Source: Thetidibacter halocola | GTDB taxonomy: Bacteria > Pseudomonadota > Alphaproteobacteria > Rhodobacterales > Rhodobacteraceae | DNA length: 64,000 nt | Direction of reading: 5' to 3' | Assembly (NCBI RefSeq): GCF_018224955.1 | Contig: NZ_JAGTUU010000009.1 | Span: 1-64,000 of the forward strand | Shown: piece after piece, positions 25,397 to 35,017 of the stretch | Layout of the letters: each line of letters starts with the position of its first letter | Numbering within the stretch: position 1 is the stretch's first letter | Position numbers and translations under genes: made by a program | The notes under the pieces: generated by a model | Database searches by the model: none | What the model was told of the DNA's origin: nothing | What the model saw: only the letters and a program-made list of their open reading frames with translations

Positions 25397-26725
25397 ATGA
25401 GCGACGATTGGACAGGCGATGGCGTGGCGGTGCCCTCGGGCCGCTGGGCGCGGGCGGCGCGTATGGGCGGCGTGGGCGCGGGAATCCTGGGCGCGATGGC
25501 CAGCGGCGGGGCGAAGGCGCTGCTGTCCGGCACGCGGCCTGATCCGCGCGCGCTGCTGCTGACGCCGGGCAATGCGCGGCGGCTGGCCGACGGGCTGGCG
25601 CAGATGCGCGGCGCGGCGATGAAGATGGGCCAGCTTCTGTCGATGGAGGCGGGCGATGTTCTTCCGCCCGAACTGGCCTCCGTTCTGGCACGGTTGCGCG
25701 ATGACGCGCATGTGATGCCGCCGGCACAGTTGAAGCAGGTGCTTCAGGCCGAGTATGGCCGGGATTTCCTGCGGCGCTTCAGGCGGTTCGATCCGCGCCC
25801 CGTGGCGGCGGCATCGATCGGACAGGTGCACCGGGCGGCGGCGCCGGACGGGCGGGTTCTGGCGCTGAAGGTGCAATATCCCGGTGTGCGCGCGGCGATC
25901 GACGCCGATGTGGACAATCTTGGGTCACTGCTGCGGGTTTCGGGGCTGCTGCCAAAGGGCGTGCCCCTTGGCCCCCTGCTGGACGAGGCGCGGCGGCAGT
26001 TGCACGAGGAGGCGGATTACGCCCGCGAAGCGAACCAACTGGCGCAGTTCGGCGCGCTGATCGACGATCCCGGCCTGACCCTGCCCGGCGTGCAGCGGGA
26101 CTTCTGCACGGCGAATATCCTGGCCATGGATTTCGTGGAAAGCGCGCGGATCGAGACGATTGACGAGGCCGACCAAGCGACGCGCGATGCGGTGGCGACA
26201 CGGCTTTTCGCATTGATGCTGCGCGAGGTCTTCGACTGGCGGCGGGTGCAGACCGACCCGAATTTCGCCAATTACCGCTGGCAACCGGATTCTGGCCGTG
26301 TCGTTCTGCTGGATTTCGGCGCGGCGCGGGAGTTCCCGCAGGTCTTCGTCGACGGTTTGCGCGCTCTTCTGGGCCATGCGCTGGCGGGTGACGGAGACGC
26401 TGTTCTCGGCCGCTTGCAAGAGATGCGGATCGTGCCGGGCGACGCCCCCGAGGGCCAGATGCGCATCTTGCGCGGCATGATCGCGTTGGCGCTGGAGACC
26501 TTCTCGCAGGACCGGATCGACTTTGCCGACACACGGTTCCTGTCAGCCATGCGCGAGGCGGGGATGCAACTGGGTATGCAGGAGAATTTCCGCCACATCC
26601 CTCCGTGGGACGTGCTGTACCTGCAACGCAAGCTGGCGGGGCTGGTGCTGCTGGCCACAAGGCTGCGGGCGAGGATCGCGATGCGAGACCTTGCGGTTTC
26701 TTACGCGAACGGATCCTCGGGGTAG
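25397..26725 (+). CDS. ABC1/AarF/UbiB-family atypical kinase
   Basis: A 442-residue protein of the ABC1 (Coq8/UbiB) family, ATPases tied to ubiquinone synthesis or lipid handling. The family signature KxGQ appears as MKMGQLLSM (about residue 76) and the Ala-rich loop as AAASIGQVH (about 137). Also visible are LALKVQYPG (catalytic Lys), NFANYRW in the catalytic-loop position, and [10 protein letters not shown] (DFG). It lacks the C-terminal transmembrane pair of E. coli UbiB. Its 3' end overlaps the 3' end of truA on the other strand by 25 bases. Confidence 0.87.
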   Translation: MSDDWTGDGVAVPSGRWARAARMGGVGAGILGAMASGGAKALLSGTRPDPRALLLTPGNARRLADGLAQMRGAAMKMGQLLSMEAGDVLPPELASVLARLRDDAHVMPPAQLKQVLQAEYGRDFLRRFRRFDPRPVAAASIGQVHRAAAPDGRVLALKVQYPGVRAAIDADVDNLGSLLRVSGLLPKGVPLGPLLDEARRQLHEEADYAREANQLAQFGALIDDPGLTLPGVQRDFCTANILAMDFVESARIETIDEADQATRDAVATRLFALMLREVFDWRRVQTDPNFANYRWQPDSGRVVLLDFGAAREFPQVFVDGLRALLGHALAGDGDAVLGRLQEMRIVPGDAPEGQMRILRGMIALALETFSQDRIDFADTRFLSAMREAGMQLGMQENFRHIPPWDVLYLQRKLAGLVLLATRLRARIAMRDLAVSYANGSSG

Positions 26726-27468
26726 CCCACGCCTATCAAGTAAAGCCCGTCGGGCGGGCAGACCGGCCCGCAGGCGGCACGGTCACGCGCCGCGAGCGCG
26801 TCGCGCACGGCCTCCGGTTCCCAGGATCCCGCACCGACCCGTTCCAGCGTGCCGACGATCGAGCGCACCTGGTTGTGCAGGAAGCTGCGGGCGCGAAGGT
26901 GGAAGTGGACTTCTGGTCCGGACGGCATCTCGACCGCCTCGATGCGGATCTCGTCCAGCGTCTTGACCGGCGATTTCGCCTGGCAGAGAGTCGAGCGGAA
27001 GGTGGAGAAATCGTGCAGGCCAACCAGGTGCGCAGCAGCTGCCCTCATGCGGTCCACATCCAGCGCATGGTTCACCCGCCAGACCTGCCCCGCCTCCAGC
27101 GTCGCAGGCGCACGACGCATCAGCAGACGGAACAGGTAGCGCCGTTCGACTGCCGAGAACCGCGCGTGCCAGTCGTCGGAAACCCGGGCGCAGGCGCGGA
27201 TCGCCACCGGGTGCGGTTTCAGGTGGTGGTTCAGCGCCTCGGACAGGCGGAACGGCTCCCACGCCTTGTTCATGTCGCATTGCGCAACCTGCCCGCGCGC
27301 ATGGACGCCCGCATCGGTGCGCCCGGCAGCGGCGATGGTGTGTTCGCGCGGCTCGAGCCTCGCCAGCGCCGCCTCGATGGCGCCCTGCACCGATGGCCGG
27401 TCGGCCTGGCGCTGCCAACCGGCGAAGGGCTGGCCATCGTATTCGACAAGAAGGGCATAGCGGGGCAT
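26701..27468 (-). CDS. truA: tRNA pseudouridine(38-40) synthase
   Basis: A 255-residue protein, standard TruA length. The catalytic Asp lies in [15 protein letters not shown] (about residues 47-61). Further motifs are LEYDG-type [14 protein letters not shown] at the N-terminus, DFSTFR, and [13 protein letters not shown] near the C-terminus. It converts U38-U40 in the anticodon stem-loop of many tRNAs. It is divergent from ycjX and convergent with the ABC1 kinase gene. Confidence 0.95.
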   Translation of the reverse strand: MPRYALLVEYDGQPFAGWQRQADRPSVQGAIEAALARLEPREHTIAAAGRTDAGVHARGQVAQCDMNKAWEPFRLSEALNHHLKPHPVAIRACARVSDDWHARFSAVERRYLFRLLMRRAPATLEAGQVWRVNHALDVDRMRAAAAHLVGLHDFSTFRSTLCQAKSPVKTLDEIRIEAVEMPSGPEVHFHLRARSFLHNQVRSIVGTLERVGAGSWEPEAVRDALAARDRAACGPVCPPDGLYLIGVGYPEDPFA

Positions 27469-27581
27469 GGACGCGGATGTAGCCGGTGACGCAGGGGCCG
27501 TCCAGAGCCGCGGCTTTCGCGCCCTTTCGCTTTGCCATCCCGGTGCCTATCTTGCCCTGCAAGGAAACGAGGGGACGGGTT

Positions 27582-29009
27582 TTGGTCTTTCAGACGATTG
27601 CCGACACGCTGGCGCGGGGCGTCGAGACGGTCACCGGGACGGTGTCCGAGACGTTCTTCGAGCCGACGGTGCGGCTGGGCGTCACGGGCCTGTCGCGCTC
27701 GGGCAAGACGGTTTTCATTTCTGCTTTGGTCGCGAATCTGCTCGACCGGGGGCGGATGCCGCAGCTGCTGGCGCAGTCCGAGGGGCGAATCCTGTCGGCC
27801 TTTCTGCAACCGCAACCCGACGACACGATCCCGCGTTTCGACTACGAGACGCACCTGGGTGCCCTGACCTCGCGCGAGCCGCGTTGGCCCGACAGCACAC
27901 GCGCCGTGTCGGAACTGCGCCTGTCTCTGAAGGTGCGCCCCTCGGGGCTGTTGTCCGGGTTGCAGGGGCCGCGGGTGATTCACCTCGATATCATCGATTA
28001 TCCCGGCGAATGGCTGCTGGATCTGGGTCTGCTGGACAAGACCTATGCCCAGTGGTCCGCCGACATGCTGACCCGGATGGAGTTGCGCCCTCAGGGTCCC
28101 GAGTTCATCGCCCGCGCACGCGCCGAGGATGCGAACGCCCCGCTGGACGAGGGCCGCGCCCGCGCCCTGGCCGAGGCCTATACGCAGGCGTTGAACGCCG
28201 CCCGCGCGGCGGGGTTTTCCGATTGCTCGCCGGGGCGCTTCCTGCTGCCCGGCGAACTGGCGGGCAGCCCGGTGCTGACCTTTGCGCCGCTGCCGCCGTC
28301 CAAGGACGCGCCGCGCCGGTCGCTCTGGCGCGAGATGGACCGACGGTTCGAGGCCTACAAGGCGCAGGTGGTCAAACCGTTCTTCCGCGATCACTTTGCC
28401 CGGATCGACCGGCAGGTGGTGCTGGTGGATGCGCTGGGGGCGATCCATGCCGGGCCGCGCGCGGTCGAGGACATGCGCCGCACGCTGGCCGATATCCTGA
28501 CCGCCTTCAGACCCGGCGGGAACGCGTTCCTGACGCAGCTGTTCCTTGGCAAGCGGGTGGAAAAGATCCTGTTCGCCGCGACCAAGGCCGACCACCTGCA
28601 TCACAGCCAGCACCCCCGCTTGACCGCCATCATGGAGGCGCTGACCCGCGAGGCGCGGGAACGCGCCCGCTTTGCCGGGGCCGAGACGGCGGCGATGGCC
28701 ATCGCCAGCTTGCGCGCCACGACCGAACAGACGATCGATCATGGTGGGCGAAGCCTCGATTGCGTCAGCGGCACGCTCTTGCAGGACGATGGCACGCGTG
28801 GGCGGCAAGCGGCCTTCTATCCCGGCGCCCTGCCCGAGGATCCGGCGCATCTGCTGGGACCGGCGCGAGACGGCGCCGAGACATGGCTGGACCAGGATTA
28901 CAGGATCATGCGCTTTGCCCCCGCCCGTCTGACGCTGAAACCCGGCGAAGGCCCGCCGCACATCCGGCTGGACCGGGCCGCGCAGTTCCTGTTCGGAGAT
29001 CGGCTGTGA
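27582..29009 (+). CDS. ycjX: YcjX-family P-loop GTPase (DUF463)
   Basis: A 475-residue protein. Walker A is GVTGLSRSGKTVFI (about residues 28-41), followed by YPGEWLLDL (switch region) and AATKADHLH (TKAD guanine-specificity motif). The start is TTG 27582, with GAGGGG about eight bases upstream; the frame stays open further upstream but those codons overlap the truA promoter side. YcjX is a stress-linked GTPase usually next to the membrane protein YcjF, as here with a GNAT gene between. The stop overlaps the GNAT start (GTGA). Confidence 0.88.
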   Translation: MVFQTIADTLARGVETVTGTVSETFFEPTVRLGVTGLSRSGKTVFISALVANLLDRGRMPQLLAQSEGRILSAFLQPQPDDTIPRFDYETHLGALTSREPRWPDSTRAVSELRLSLKVRPSGLLSGLQGPRVIHLDIIDYPGEWLLDLGLLDKTYAQWSADMLTRMELRPQGPEFIARARAEDANAPLDEGRARALAEAYTQALNAARAAGFSDCSPGRFLLPGELAGSPVLTFAPLPPSKDAPRRSLWREMDRRFEAYKAQVVKPFFRDHFARIDRQVVLVDALGAIHAGPRAVEDMRRTLADILTAFRPGGNAFLTQLFLGKRVEKILFAATKADHLHHSQHPRLTAIMEALTREARERARFAGAETAAMAIASLRATTEQTIDHGGRSLDCVSGTLLQDDGTRGRQAAFYPGALPEDPAHLLGPARDGAETWLDQDYRIMRFAPARLTLKPGEGPPHIRLDRAAQFLFGDRL

Positions 29010-29476
29010 GCCTCCGCCTGCGACCCGCCCGCAGCACCGACGCGGGCAAGCTGGGCGCGATGATCGGCGATGCTGTCGCGGCGCGCGACTGGAAGCCGCG
29101 CCTGCATACGGCGGCGCAGGACATCGCCCATGCTGGCCAGATGATCGAGCGCGGCTGGGTGACGGTGGCCGAGATTGACGACGCGGTGGTGGGGTTCCTC
29201 GCCCGCGAGGGCGGTTTCGTGCACGCGCTGTTCGTGTCGGATGACGCGCAGGGGCGCGGCGTGGGCGCGGCGCTGCTGGCGGCGGCCAAGGACGAGGCGA
29301 TGGACCTGACGCTCTGGACCTTCCAGGCGAACCTCGGCGCGCGGCGCTTCTACGCCCGCGAGGGGTTCGTCGAGATTGCGCGTGGCGATGGGCGCGGCAA
29401 TGACGAGCGGCTGCCGGATGTGCAGCTGTACTGGACGCGCGCGGGCGCAAAGGCGAAGGAGGCGGCGCATGGCTGA
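29006..29476 (+). CDS. GNAT-family N-acetyltransferase
   Basis: A 156-residue acetyltransferase starting at GTG 29006, overlapping the ycjX stop; GGAG lies at 28995-28998. The acetyl-CoA site is VSDDAQGRGVGAALLAAAKD (about residues 75-94), with the C-terminal NLGARRFYAREGFVEIARGD typical of GNATs. Substrate unknown. It overlaps the ycjF-like gene by eight bases, so the three genes form one coupled unit. Confidence 0.9.
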   Translation: MSLRLRPARSTDAGKLGAMIGDAVAARDWKPRLHTAAQDIAHAGQMIERGWVTVAEIDDAVVGFLAREGGFVHALFVSDDAQGRGVGAALLAAAKDEAMDLTLWTFQANLGARRFYAREGFVEIARGDGRGNDERLPDVQLYWTRAGAKAKEAAHG

Positions 29477-30476
29477 CAAGGATCGTGACGGCCCCGTTCT
29501 GATCGAACTGGAGGGCGATGCCCCCTCGCCCGCCGAGGCGCCCCCGGTGCCCGACCTGGCCGAGGCGGAAACCCCGCGCGGCCAGGCGATGGCGACGGCT
29601 GCGGCGCTTGCGGCACGGCGACCGTCACGGCTCGCGCGCTGGTTCTGGCAATTGCTGCTGGCGCTGCTGGGGACGATCGTCTCGCTGGCGGCATGGAACT
29701 ACGCGACCGCGCTGATTGCCGCCAACCCGCTGCTGGGCTGGGCGGTGACGGCGCTGATCGTGGCCTTTGTCGTCGTGGCGCTGGCCATCGCGGTCAAGGA
29801 GCTTGCCGCCTTTGCCCGCCTCTCGCGCATCGACGCGCTGCACCACGCCGCCGCCGAAGCCCGCGCCGCCGAGGACCTGATGGCCGCCCGCAAGGTCGTG
29901 GACGGGCTGACTCGGATGTATTCGGGCCGCGAGGACACGCGCTGGGGCCGCCAGACCCTGAAGGACCGCCAAGGCGACGTCTTCGACGCAGGCGCGGCGC
30001 TGGACCTTGCCGAACGGTCGCTGCTGGCGCCGCTGGACCAGGCGGCGAGCCGCGAGGTCGAGGCGGCGGCGCGGCAGGTCGCCACGATCACCGCGCTGGT
30101 GCCGCTGGCGCTGGCCGACGTGGTCGGCGCGCTGACCGCCAACCTACGGATGATCCGCCGCATCGCGGAAATCTACGGTGGCCGCTCGGGCACACTGGGC
30201 GCCTGGCGGCTGACCCGCGCCGTCATGTCCCACCTGGTCGCCACGGGCGCGGTCGCGGTGGGCGACGACATGCTGGAACCGGTGCTGGGCGGCGGCCTGC
30301 TGGGCAAGCTATCGCGCCGTTTCGGCGAGGGGCTGGTGAACGGCGCGCTGACCGCCCGCGTTGGCGTCGCCGCGATGGAGGTCTGCCGCCCGCTGCCCTT
30401 CATCGCCGAGAAACGACCGACCGCCCGCGCCATCGTGCGCCGGGCGCTGGCCGGCCTGTTCCAGAGCGACGGCTGA
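29469..30476 (+). CDS. ycjF: YcjF-like inner-membrane protein (DUF697)
   Basis: A 335-residue protein with an acidic, Pro-rich N-terminus, two transmembrane segments about residues 56-105 (LLLALLGTIVSLAAWNYATA and LGWAVTALIVAFVVVALAIA), and a C-terminal DUF697 domain (TALVPLALADVVGALTANL, GRSGTLGAWRLTRAVM). It pairs with YcjX in many proteobacteria; the joint function is unknown but is linked to envelope stress. ATG 29469 lies within the end of the GNAT gene. Confidence 0.88.
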   Translation: MADKDRDGPVLIELEGDAPSPAEAPPVPDLAEAETPRGQAMATAAALAARRPSRLARWFWQLLLALLGTIVSLAAWNYATALIAANPLLGWAVTALIVAFVVVALAIAVKELAAFARLSRIDALHHAAAEARAAEDLMAARKVVDGLTRMYSGREDTRWGRQTLKDRQGDVFDAGAALDLAERSLLAPLDQAASREVEAAARQVATITALVPLALADVVGALTANLRMIRRIAEIYGGRSGTLGAWRLTRAVMSHLVATGAVAVGDDMLEPVLGGGLLGKLSRRFGEGLVNGALTARVGVAAMEVCRPLPFIAEKRPTARAIVRRALAGLFQSDG

Positions 30477-30518
30477 GCGCGCCCGCGGCCTCTGGACGCC
30501 CGTGCGGGCCGTGCCTAT

Positions 30519-30621
30519 AAGGCGGCCATGATGAACCGGCACTCGATCATCATTCGAATTACATGCCCGGCGCTCTGAACAGGGTCGCCGGGACAAGGCG
30601 TATGGACTACCGCGCCGCCTT
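30519..30621 (+). promoter_or_regulatory. Possible attenuator with mutually exclusive stems upstream of ileS
   Basis: Stem A pairs CCCGGCG (30566-30572) with CGCCGGG (30586-30592). Stem B pairs AAGGCG (30595-30600) with CGCCTT (30616-30621). An alternative eight-base pairing joins AAGGCGGC (30519-30526), the ribosome-binding region of the short ORF, to GCCGCCTT (30614-30621), which would exclude stem B. No T-run follows stem B, so any control may act on translation or through Rho. Confidence 0.4.
30528..30578 (+). CDS. Candidate Ile-rich leader peptide upstream of ileS
   Basis: A 16-codon ORF, MMNRHSIIIRITCPAL, preceded by AAGG five bases before the first ATG. Four of six consecutive codons (ATC ATC ATT CGA ATT, 546-560 in the 30 kb line) are isoleucine, and the ORF ends 86 bases before ileS. 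Its second half lies inside one of two hairpins that have an alternative pairing. This fits ribosome-mediated attenuation of isoleucyl-tRNA synthetase. Caution: TATAAG at 30516-30521 could be a -10 box, and the ORF could be chance. Confidence 0.45.
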   Translation: MMNRHSIIIRITCPAL

Positions 30622-30663
30622 CTCATCCAGACATCATCACGACATGACCCGAGGACGCCCGAG

Positions 30664-33600
30664 ATGTGCGCCGACACGCCCGAATACAAAGACACTCTGA
30701 ACCTGCCGCAGACGGATTTTCCGATGCGCGCGGGCCTGCCCAACCGCGAACCCGGCTGGCTGGACCGTTGGGAGAAGATCGGCATCTACGACCGCCTGCG
30801 CGACAAGGCGACGGCCAGCCCCCGCCCGGCCTTCACGCTGCATGACGGCCCTCCCTATGCCAACGGTCACTTGCATATCGGCCACGCGCTGAACAAGATC
30901 CTCAAGGACATGGTGGTGCGCTCCCAGCAGATGATGGGACACGATGCCCGCTACATCCCCGGCTGGGACTGCCACGGCCTGCCGATCGAGTGGAAGATCG
31001 AGGAACAGTATCGCGCCAAGGGCCAGAACAAGGACGAGGTCGACGTGGTCGACTTCCGGCAGGAATGCCGCAAGTTCGCCGAGGGCTGGATCGACGTCCA
31101 GCGCGAGGAGTTCAAGCGCCTCGGCATCACCGGGACGTGGGACAAGCCCTATCTCACGATGGATTTCCGCGCCGAGCGGATCATCGCGGAGGAGTTCCAG
31201 AAGTTCCTGATGACAGGTGTGCTGTATCAGGGCTCGAAGCCGGTGATGTGGTCGCCGGTGGAAAAGACCGCGCTGGCCGAGGCCGAGATCGAGTATCACG
31301 ACCACAAGAGCCATACGATCTGGGTGCCGTTCAGCGTGGTTGAGATAAAGCTGCCCGACCGCTTCGCTGATGTTCCCGGATATGATCCGGGCGAAATGGC
31401 GTATGAGCGCGCGATCCAGATGCAGCACTCCGACCAAGTGCGGGCAAAGGATCTTGAAGGCTGCAAGGTCGTGATCTGGACGACGACTCCGTGGACGATC
31501 CCTTCGAACAAGGCGGTCGCCTACAACCCCGAGATATCCTACGGCCTCTACGAGGTCACGGGCCGCCCCGAGGAATGCTGGGCGCGGATCGGCGACCGTT
31601 ACGTGCTGGCCGACAAGCTGGCAGGCGACGTGCTGTCCAAGGCGCGGCTGGAGGACGGCATGTATCGCCGCCTGCGCGACGTCTCTGCCGAAGAACTGGG
31701 CACGCTGACGCTGGCGCATCCCTTCCGTGGTCTCGACGGCGCGGATGGCTTCTGGGACTACGACGTGCCGATGATCGACGGCGACCATGTCACCGACGAC
31801 GCCGGCACCGGCTTTGTCCACACCGCGCCCAGCCACGGGCAGGAGGACTATGACGCCTTCGTCAAGCGCGGCTGGATGGACCGCATGACGCACAACGTGG
31901 GCGAGGAATCGGAATTCCTGCCGCATGTGCCCTTCTTCGCCGGACTCAAGGTGCTGGATCACAAGGGCAAGGAAGGCAAGGCCAACACCGCCGTCATCGA
32001 CAAGCTCGTCGAGGTGGGCGGGTTGCTGGCACGCGGGCGGATGACGCATTCCTACCCGCATTCGTGGCGCTCCAAGGCCCCGGTGATCTATCGCAACACG
32101 CCGCAATGGTTCGCCGCCATCGACCGCGCCGTGGGCGACGGGCAGGACACCTATGGCCAGACGATCCGCAGCCGCGCGCTGACCTCCATCGACCAGCTGG
32201 TGAAATGGACGCCGCAGACCGGGCGCAACCGGCTTTATTCGATGATCGAGGCGCGGCCCGACTGGGTTCTGTCGCGCCAGCGGGCCTGGGGCGTGCCGCT
32301 GACCTGCTTCACCAAGAAGGGCGCGCTGCCGACCGACCCGGATTTCCTGCTGCGCGATCCCAAGGTCAACGAGCGCATCAACGCTGCCTTCGAGGCCGAA
32401 GGCGCGGACGCCTGGTATAAACCCGGCGCCAAGGAACGCTTCCTCGGCAACGATTACGACCCCGCCGAGTGGGACCAGGTCTTCGACATCCTCGACGTGT
32501 GGTTCGACTCCGGCTCGACGCACGCCTTCGTTCTCCGCGACCGCGAGGACGGCTCGGCCGACGGCATCGCTGACCTCTACCTCGAAGGCACCGATCAGCA
32601 CCGGGGCTGGTTCCACTCGTCCATGCTGCAGGCCTGCGGCACGATCGGCCGCGCGCCTTATCGTGGCGTGCTGACCCACGGCTTCACGCTGGACGAGAAG
32701 GGCAACAAGATGTCCAAGTCGCTCGGCAACACCGTGGCGCCCGAGGAGGTCGTCAAGCAATACGGCGCCGATATCCTGCGGCTCTGGGTGGCGCAGTCGG
32801 ATTATACCGCCGACCTGCGGATCGGGCCCGAGATCCTGAAGGGCGTCGCCGACAGCTATCGCCGGCTGCGCAACACGATGCGCTACATGCTGGGGGCTCT
32901 GGCGCCCTATTCGGATGCCGAGCGGGTCGAGCCCGCCGACATGCCGGAGCTGGAACGCTGGGTGCTGCACCGGCTGGCCGAGCTCGATACCGTCGTGCGC
33001 AAGGGCTATGCCGAATACAACTTCCAGGGCGTGTTCCAGCAGCTGTTCAACTTCTGCACGGTGGACCTGTCGGCCTTCTACTTCGACATTCGCAAGGACG
33101 CGCTTTACTGCGACGGCGACACGTTGCGCCGCCGCTCCGCGCGCACCGTTCTCGACATCCTGTTCCACCGGCTGACCACCTGGCTCGCCCCCATCCTCGT
33201 CTTCACGATGGAAGAGGTCTGGCTGGAACGGTTCCCGGGCGACGACTCGTCGGTGCATCTCGTCGACATCCCCGAGACGCCGAAAGACTGGCTGGACGAA
33301 CCGCTGGCGGCCAAGTGGGCGATGGTCCGCCGCGCCCGCCGGGTGGTGACCGCCGCGCTCGAAGTACAGCGCGTGGACAAGGTCATCGGCGCCAGCCTCG
33401 AGGCCGCGCCGGTGGTTTACATAGAAGACAAAGCGCTGTTTGAAGCGCTGCGTAGCCACGACTTTAGTCTGCAATCTGATGTCGATTTTGCTGACATCTG
33501 CATTACTTCGGATCTCACAGTAACGAATAAACCCATGCCGAACGAGGCGTTCCGCCTGCCCGAGGTCGAGGGCGTCGGCGTAGTGTTCGAGAAAGCAGAG

Positions 33601-33696
33601 GGCGAGAAGTGCCAGCGCTGCTGGAAGATCCTGCCCGACGTGGGCACGCATGCGCATCCCGGCACCTGCAAGCGCTGCGACTCGGCGCTGTCCTGA
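30664..33696 (+). CDS. ileS: Isoleucyl-tRNA synthetase
   Basis: A 1,010-residue class I synthetase charging tRNA-Ile. The HIGH motif is in NGHLHIGHALNKILKD (about residues 67-82) and KMSKS in KGNKMSKSLGN (about 680). The editing domain carries WTTTPWTIPSNKAVAYNPE. The C-terminal zinc finger is intact (EKCQRCWKIL...CKRCDSAL). ATG 30664 has GAGGA nine bases upstream. Bases about 33415-33535, between the anticodon-binding region and the zinc finger, are clearly poorer in G+C and include a rare ATA Ile codon at 33421. Confidence 0.97.
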   Translation: MCADTPEYKDTLNLPQTDFPMRAGLPNREPGWLDRWEKIGIYDRLRDKATASPRPAFTLHDGPPYANGHLHIGHALNKILKDMVVRSQQMMGHDARYIPGWDCHGLPIEWKIEEQYRAKGQNKDEVDVVDFRQECRKFAEGWIDVQREEFKRLGITGTWDKPYLTMDFRAERIIAEEFQKFLMTGVLYQGSKPVMWSPVEKTALAEAEIEYHDHKSHTIWVPFSVVEIKLPDRFADVPGYDPGEMAYERAIQMQHSDQVRAKDLEGCKVVIWTTTPWTIPSNKAVAYNPEISYGLYEVTGRPEECWARIGDRYVLADKLAGDVLSKARLEDGMYRRLRDVSAEELGTLTLAHPFRGLDGADGFWDYDVPMIDGDHVTDDAGTGFVHTAPSHGQEDYDAFVKRGWMDRMTHNVGEESEFLPHVPFFAGLKVLDHKGKEGKANTAVIDKLVEVGGLLARGRMTHSYPHSWRSKAPVIYRNTPQWFAAIDRAVGDGQDTYGQTIRSRALTSIDQLVKWTPQTGRNRLYSMIEARPDWVLSRQRAWGVPLTCFTKKGALPTDPDFLLRDPKVNERINAAFEAEGADAWYKPGAKERFLGNDYDPAEWDQVFDILDVWFDSGSTHAFVLRDREDGSADGIADLYLEGTDQHRGWFHSSMLQACGTIGRAPYRGVLTHGFTLDEKGNKMSKSLGNTVAPEEVVKQYGADILRLWVAQSDYTADLRIGPEILKGVADSYRRLRNTMRYMLGALAPYSDAERVEPADMPELERWVLHRLAELDTVVRKGYAEYNFQGVFQQLFNFCTVDLSAFYFDIRKDALYCDGDTLRRRSARTVLDILFHRLTTWLAPILVFTMEEVWLERFPGDDSSVHLVDIPETPKDWLDEPLAAKWAMVRRARRVVTAALEVQRVDKVIGASLEAAPVVYIEDKALFEALRSHDFSLQSDVDFADICITSDLTVTNKPMPNEAFRLPEVEGVGVVFEKAEGEKCQRCWKILPDVGTHAHPGTCKRCDSALS

Positions 33697-33782
33697 CACA
33701 TGGCATGGGCGGGGTGTAACCCCGCCCTACGTGCCGTCGCGCCGAAGGCAGGCCAATTCGCCAGACAGCGCAGTCTGTCGCC

Positions 33783-34040
33783 GTGAGCCACCCGATGCCG
33801 ACACCCGACGACACAACCATCGCCGCCTGCCTCATGGCGCTGGCCGCAGAACGCGGATCGGCAAGGAGTTTCTGCCCGTCCGAAGCGGCACGACGGCTTG
33901 CAACCGACTGGCGCCCCTTGATGCCCGAGATCCGGCGAGTCGCCGCAACCCTGCCGCTGCGCGCCACGCAAAAGGGTGCTCCGGTCGACCCGTTGACCGC
34001 ACGGGGCCCGATCCGCCTGTCGCTGGACGAAACCGACTGA
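33783..34040 (+). CDS. DUF3253 family protein
   Basis: An 85-residue protein (from GTG 33783; ATG 33795 is an alternative start). It matches the small DUF3253 family: IAACLMALAAERGSARSFCPSEAARRL, then MPEIRRVAATLPLRATQKG and ARGPIRLSL at the end. The fold is predicted winged-helix-like; function unknown. It ends three bases before the convergent smpB stop. Confidence 0.8.
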   Translation: MSHPMPTPDDTTIAACLMALAAERGSARSFCPSEAARRLATDWRPLMPEIRRVAATLPLRATQKGAPVDPLTARGPIRLSLDETD

Positions 34041-34043
34041 CCG

Positions 34044-34517
34044 TCAGCTCTGCTTAAGCAGGCGTTCCTTCTGGCGGTCCCAATCGCGCTTTGCCTCGGT
34101 CTGGCGCTTGTCGACGGTCTTCTTGCCCTTGGCCACGCCGATCTTCAGCTTGGCGATACCCTTGTGGTTGAAATACAGCACCAGCGGAACCAGCGTCATG
34201 CCTTTGCGCTGCGTCTCGTTCCAGAGCCGCGCGAGTTCCTTCTTGGATGCCAGCAACTTGCGCCGGCGGCGTTCCTCGTGGCTGAACATCGCACGGTCAT
34301 AGGGCGAGATATAGCTGTTCACCAGCCACAACTCGCCATCCTTCACCTCGGCATAGCTTTCGGCGATGTTGGCACCACCCTCGCGCAGCGCCTTGACCTC
34401 GGACCCCATGAGGATGATCCCGCATTCGAGATCGCTCTCGATGGCATAATCGAACCGCGCCCGGCGGTTCTCCGAGATCACCTTGTAGTTCGGGTCGGTC
34501 TTGGGTTTCTTGGCCAT
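34044..34517 (-). CDS. smpB: SsrA-binding protein SmpB
   Basis: A 157-residue protein that binds tmRNA for trans-translation. Conserved stretches: [53 protein letters not shown], and the basic C-terminal tail [23 protein letters not shown] 34517 gives the family start ([10 protein letters not shown]); the frame extends 17 codons further without support. The dapA gene that precedes smpB in many relatives is elsewhere in this window. Confidence 0.96.
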   Translation of the reverse strand: MAKKPKTDPNYKVISENRRARFDYAIESDLECGIILMGSEVKALREGGANIAESYAEVKDGELWLVNSYISPYDRAMFSHEERRRRKLLASKKELARLWNETQRKGMTLVPLVLYFNHKGIAKLKIGVAKGKKTVDKRQTEAKRDWDRQKERLLKQS

Positions 34518-34594
34518 GGACGGCAGAGATAGGCCCTGCGCGTGCCACTGTCCATATCCCGCCGCCACGCTTGGGGCCGGGTTTCACCCCGTCG

Positions 34595-34954
34595 TCAACT
34601 GCCGCGATAGGTCGAATAGCCGTAGGGCGACAGCAGCAGCGGCACATGGTAATGTGCCTCCGGGTCGGCCATGCCGAAGCGGATCGGCACCTGGTCGAGG
34701 AATAGCGGGTCGGCCCCCGCAAGCCCCGCCGCGCGCAGGTAGTCGCCGCAGAAGAACACCAGTTCATAGGTTCCGGGCGCGAACTTGTCCTTGGGCAGGA
34801 TCGGCGTGTCGGTGCGGCCGTCGGCATTGGTCAGGGTCTCGGCGATCTTGCGGTGCGAATTGCCGCTGACCTTGTAGAGCGCGATGGCGATGCCCTCGGC
34901 CGGGCAGCCCCGCGCGGTGTCCAGAACATGGGTGGTCAGGTATCCGTCGGCCAT
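34595..34954 (-). CDS. uraH: 5-Hydroxyisourate hydrolase (transthyretin-like)
   Basis: A 119-residue protein with the transthyretin-related signature: [16 protein letters not shown] at the N-terminus (catalytic His), NADGRTD, and the diagnostic C-terminal tetrapeptide YRGS. It hydrolyses 5-hydroxyisourate, the product of urate oxidation, to OHCU, the substrate of the UraD domain encoded divergently. Urate oxidase itself is not in the window. Confidence 0.95.
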   Translation of the reverse strand: MADGYLTTHVLDTARGCPAEGIAIALYKVSGNSHRKIAETLTNADGRTDTPILPKDKFAPGTYELVFFCGDYLRAAGLAGADPLFLDQVPIRFGMADPEAHYHVPLLLSPYGYSTYRGS

Positions 34955-35017
34955 GAATGCGCTCCCTTTTGCGGCAGTCTACCGCAATTCGCGCTGTATC
35001 CGAGCCGATCCTTGTCA

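Noticed and set aside
27270-29450. 726-codon minus-strand frame over ycjX and its neighbours
   Set aside because: Shadow of ycjX and the GNAT gene, with low-complexity Arg/Pro/Ala composition.
30637-33699. 1,020-codon open frame antisense to ileS
   Set aside because: It mirrors ileS exactly; G+C-rich codons leave the complementary frame open. No start signal, domain or independent composition supports it.
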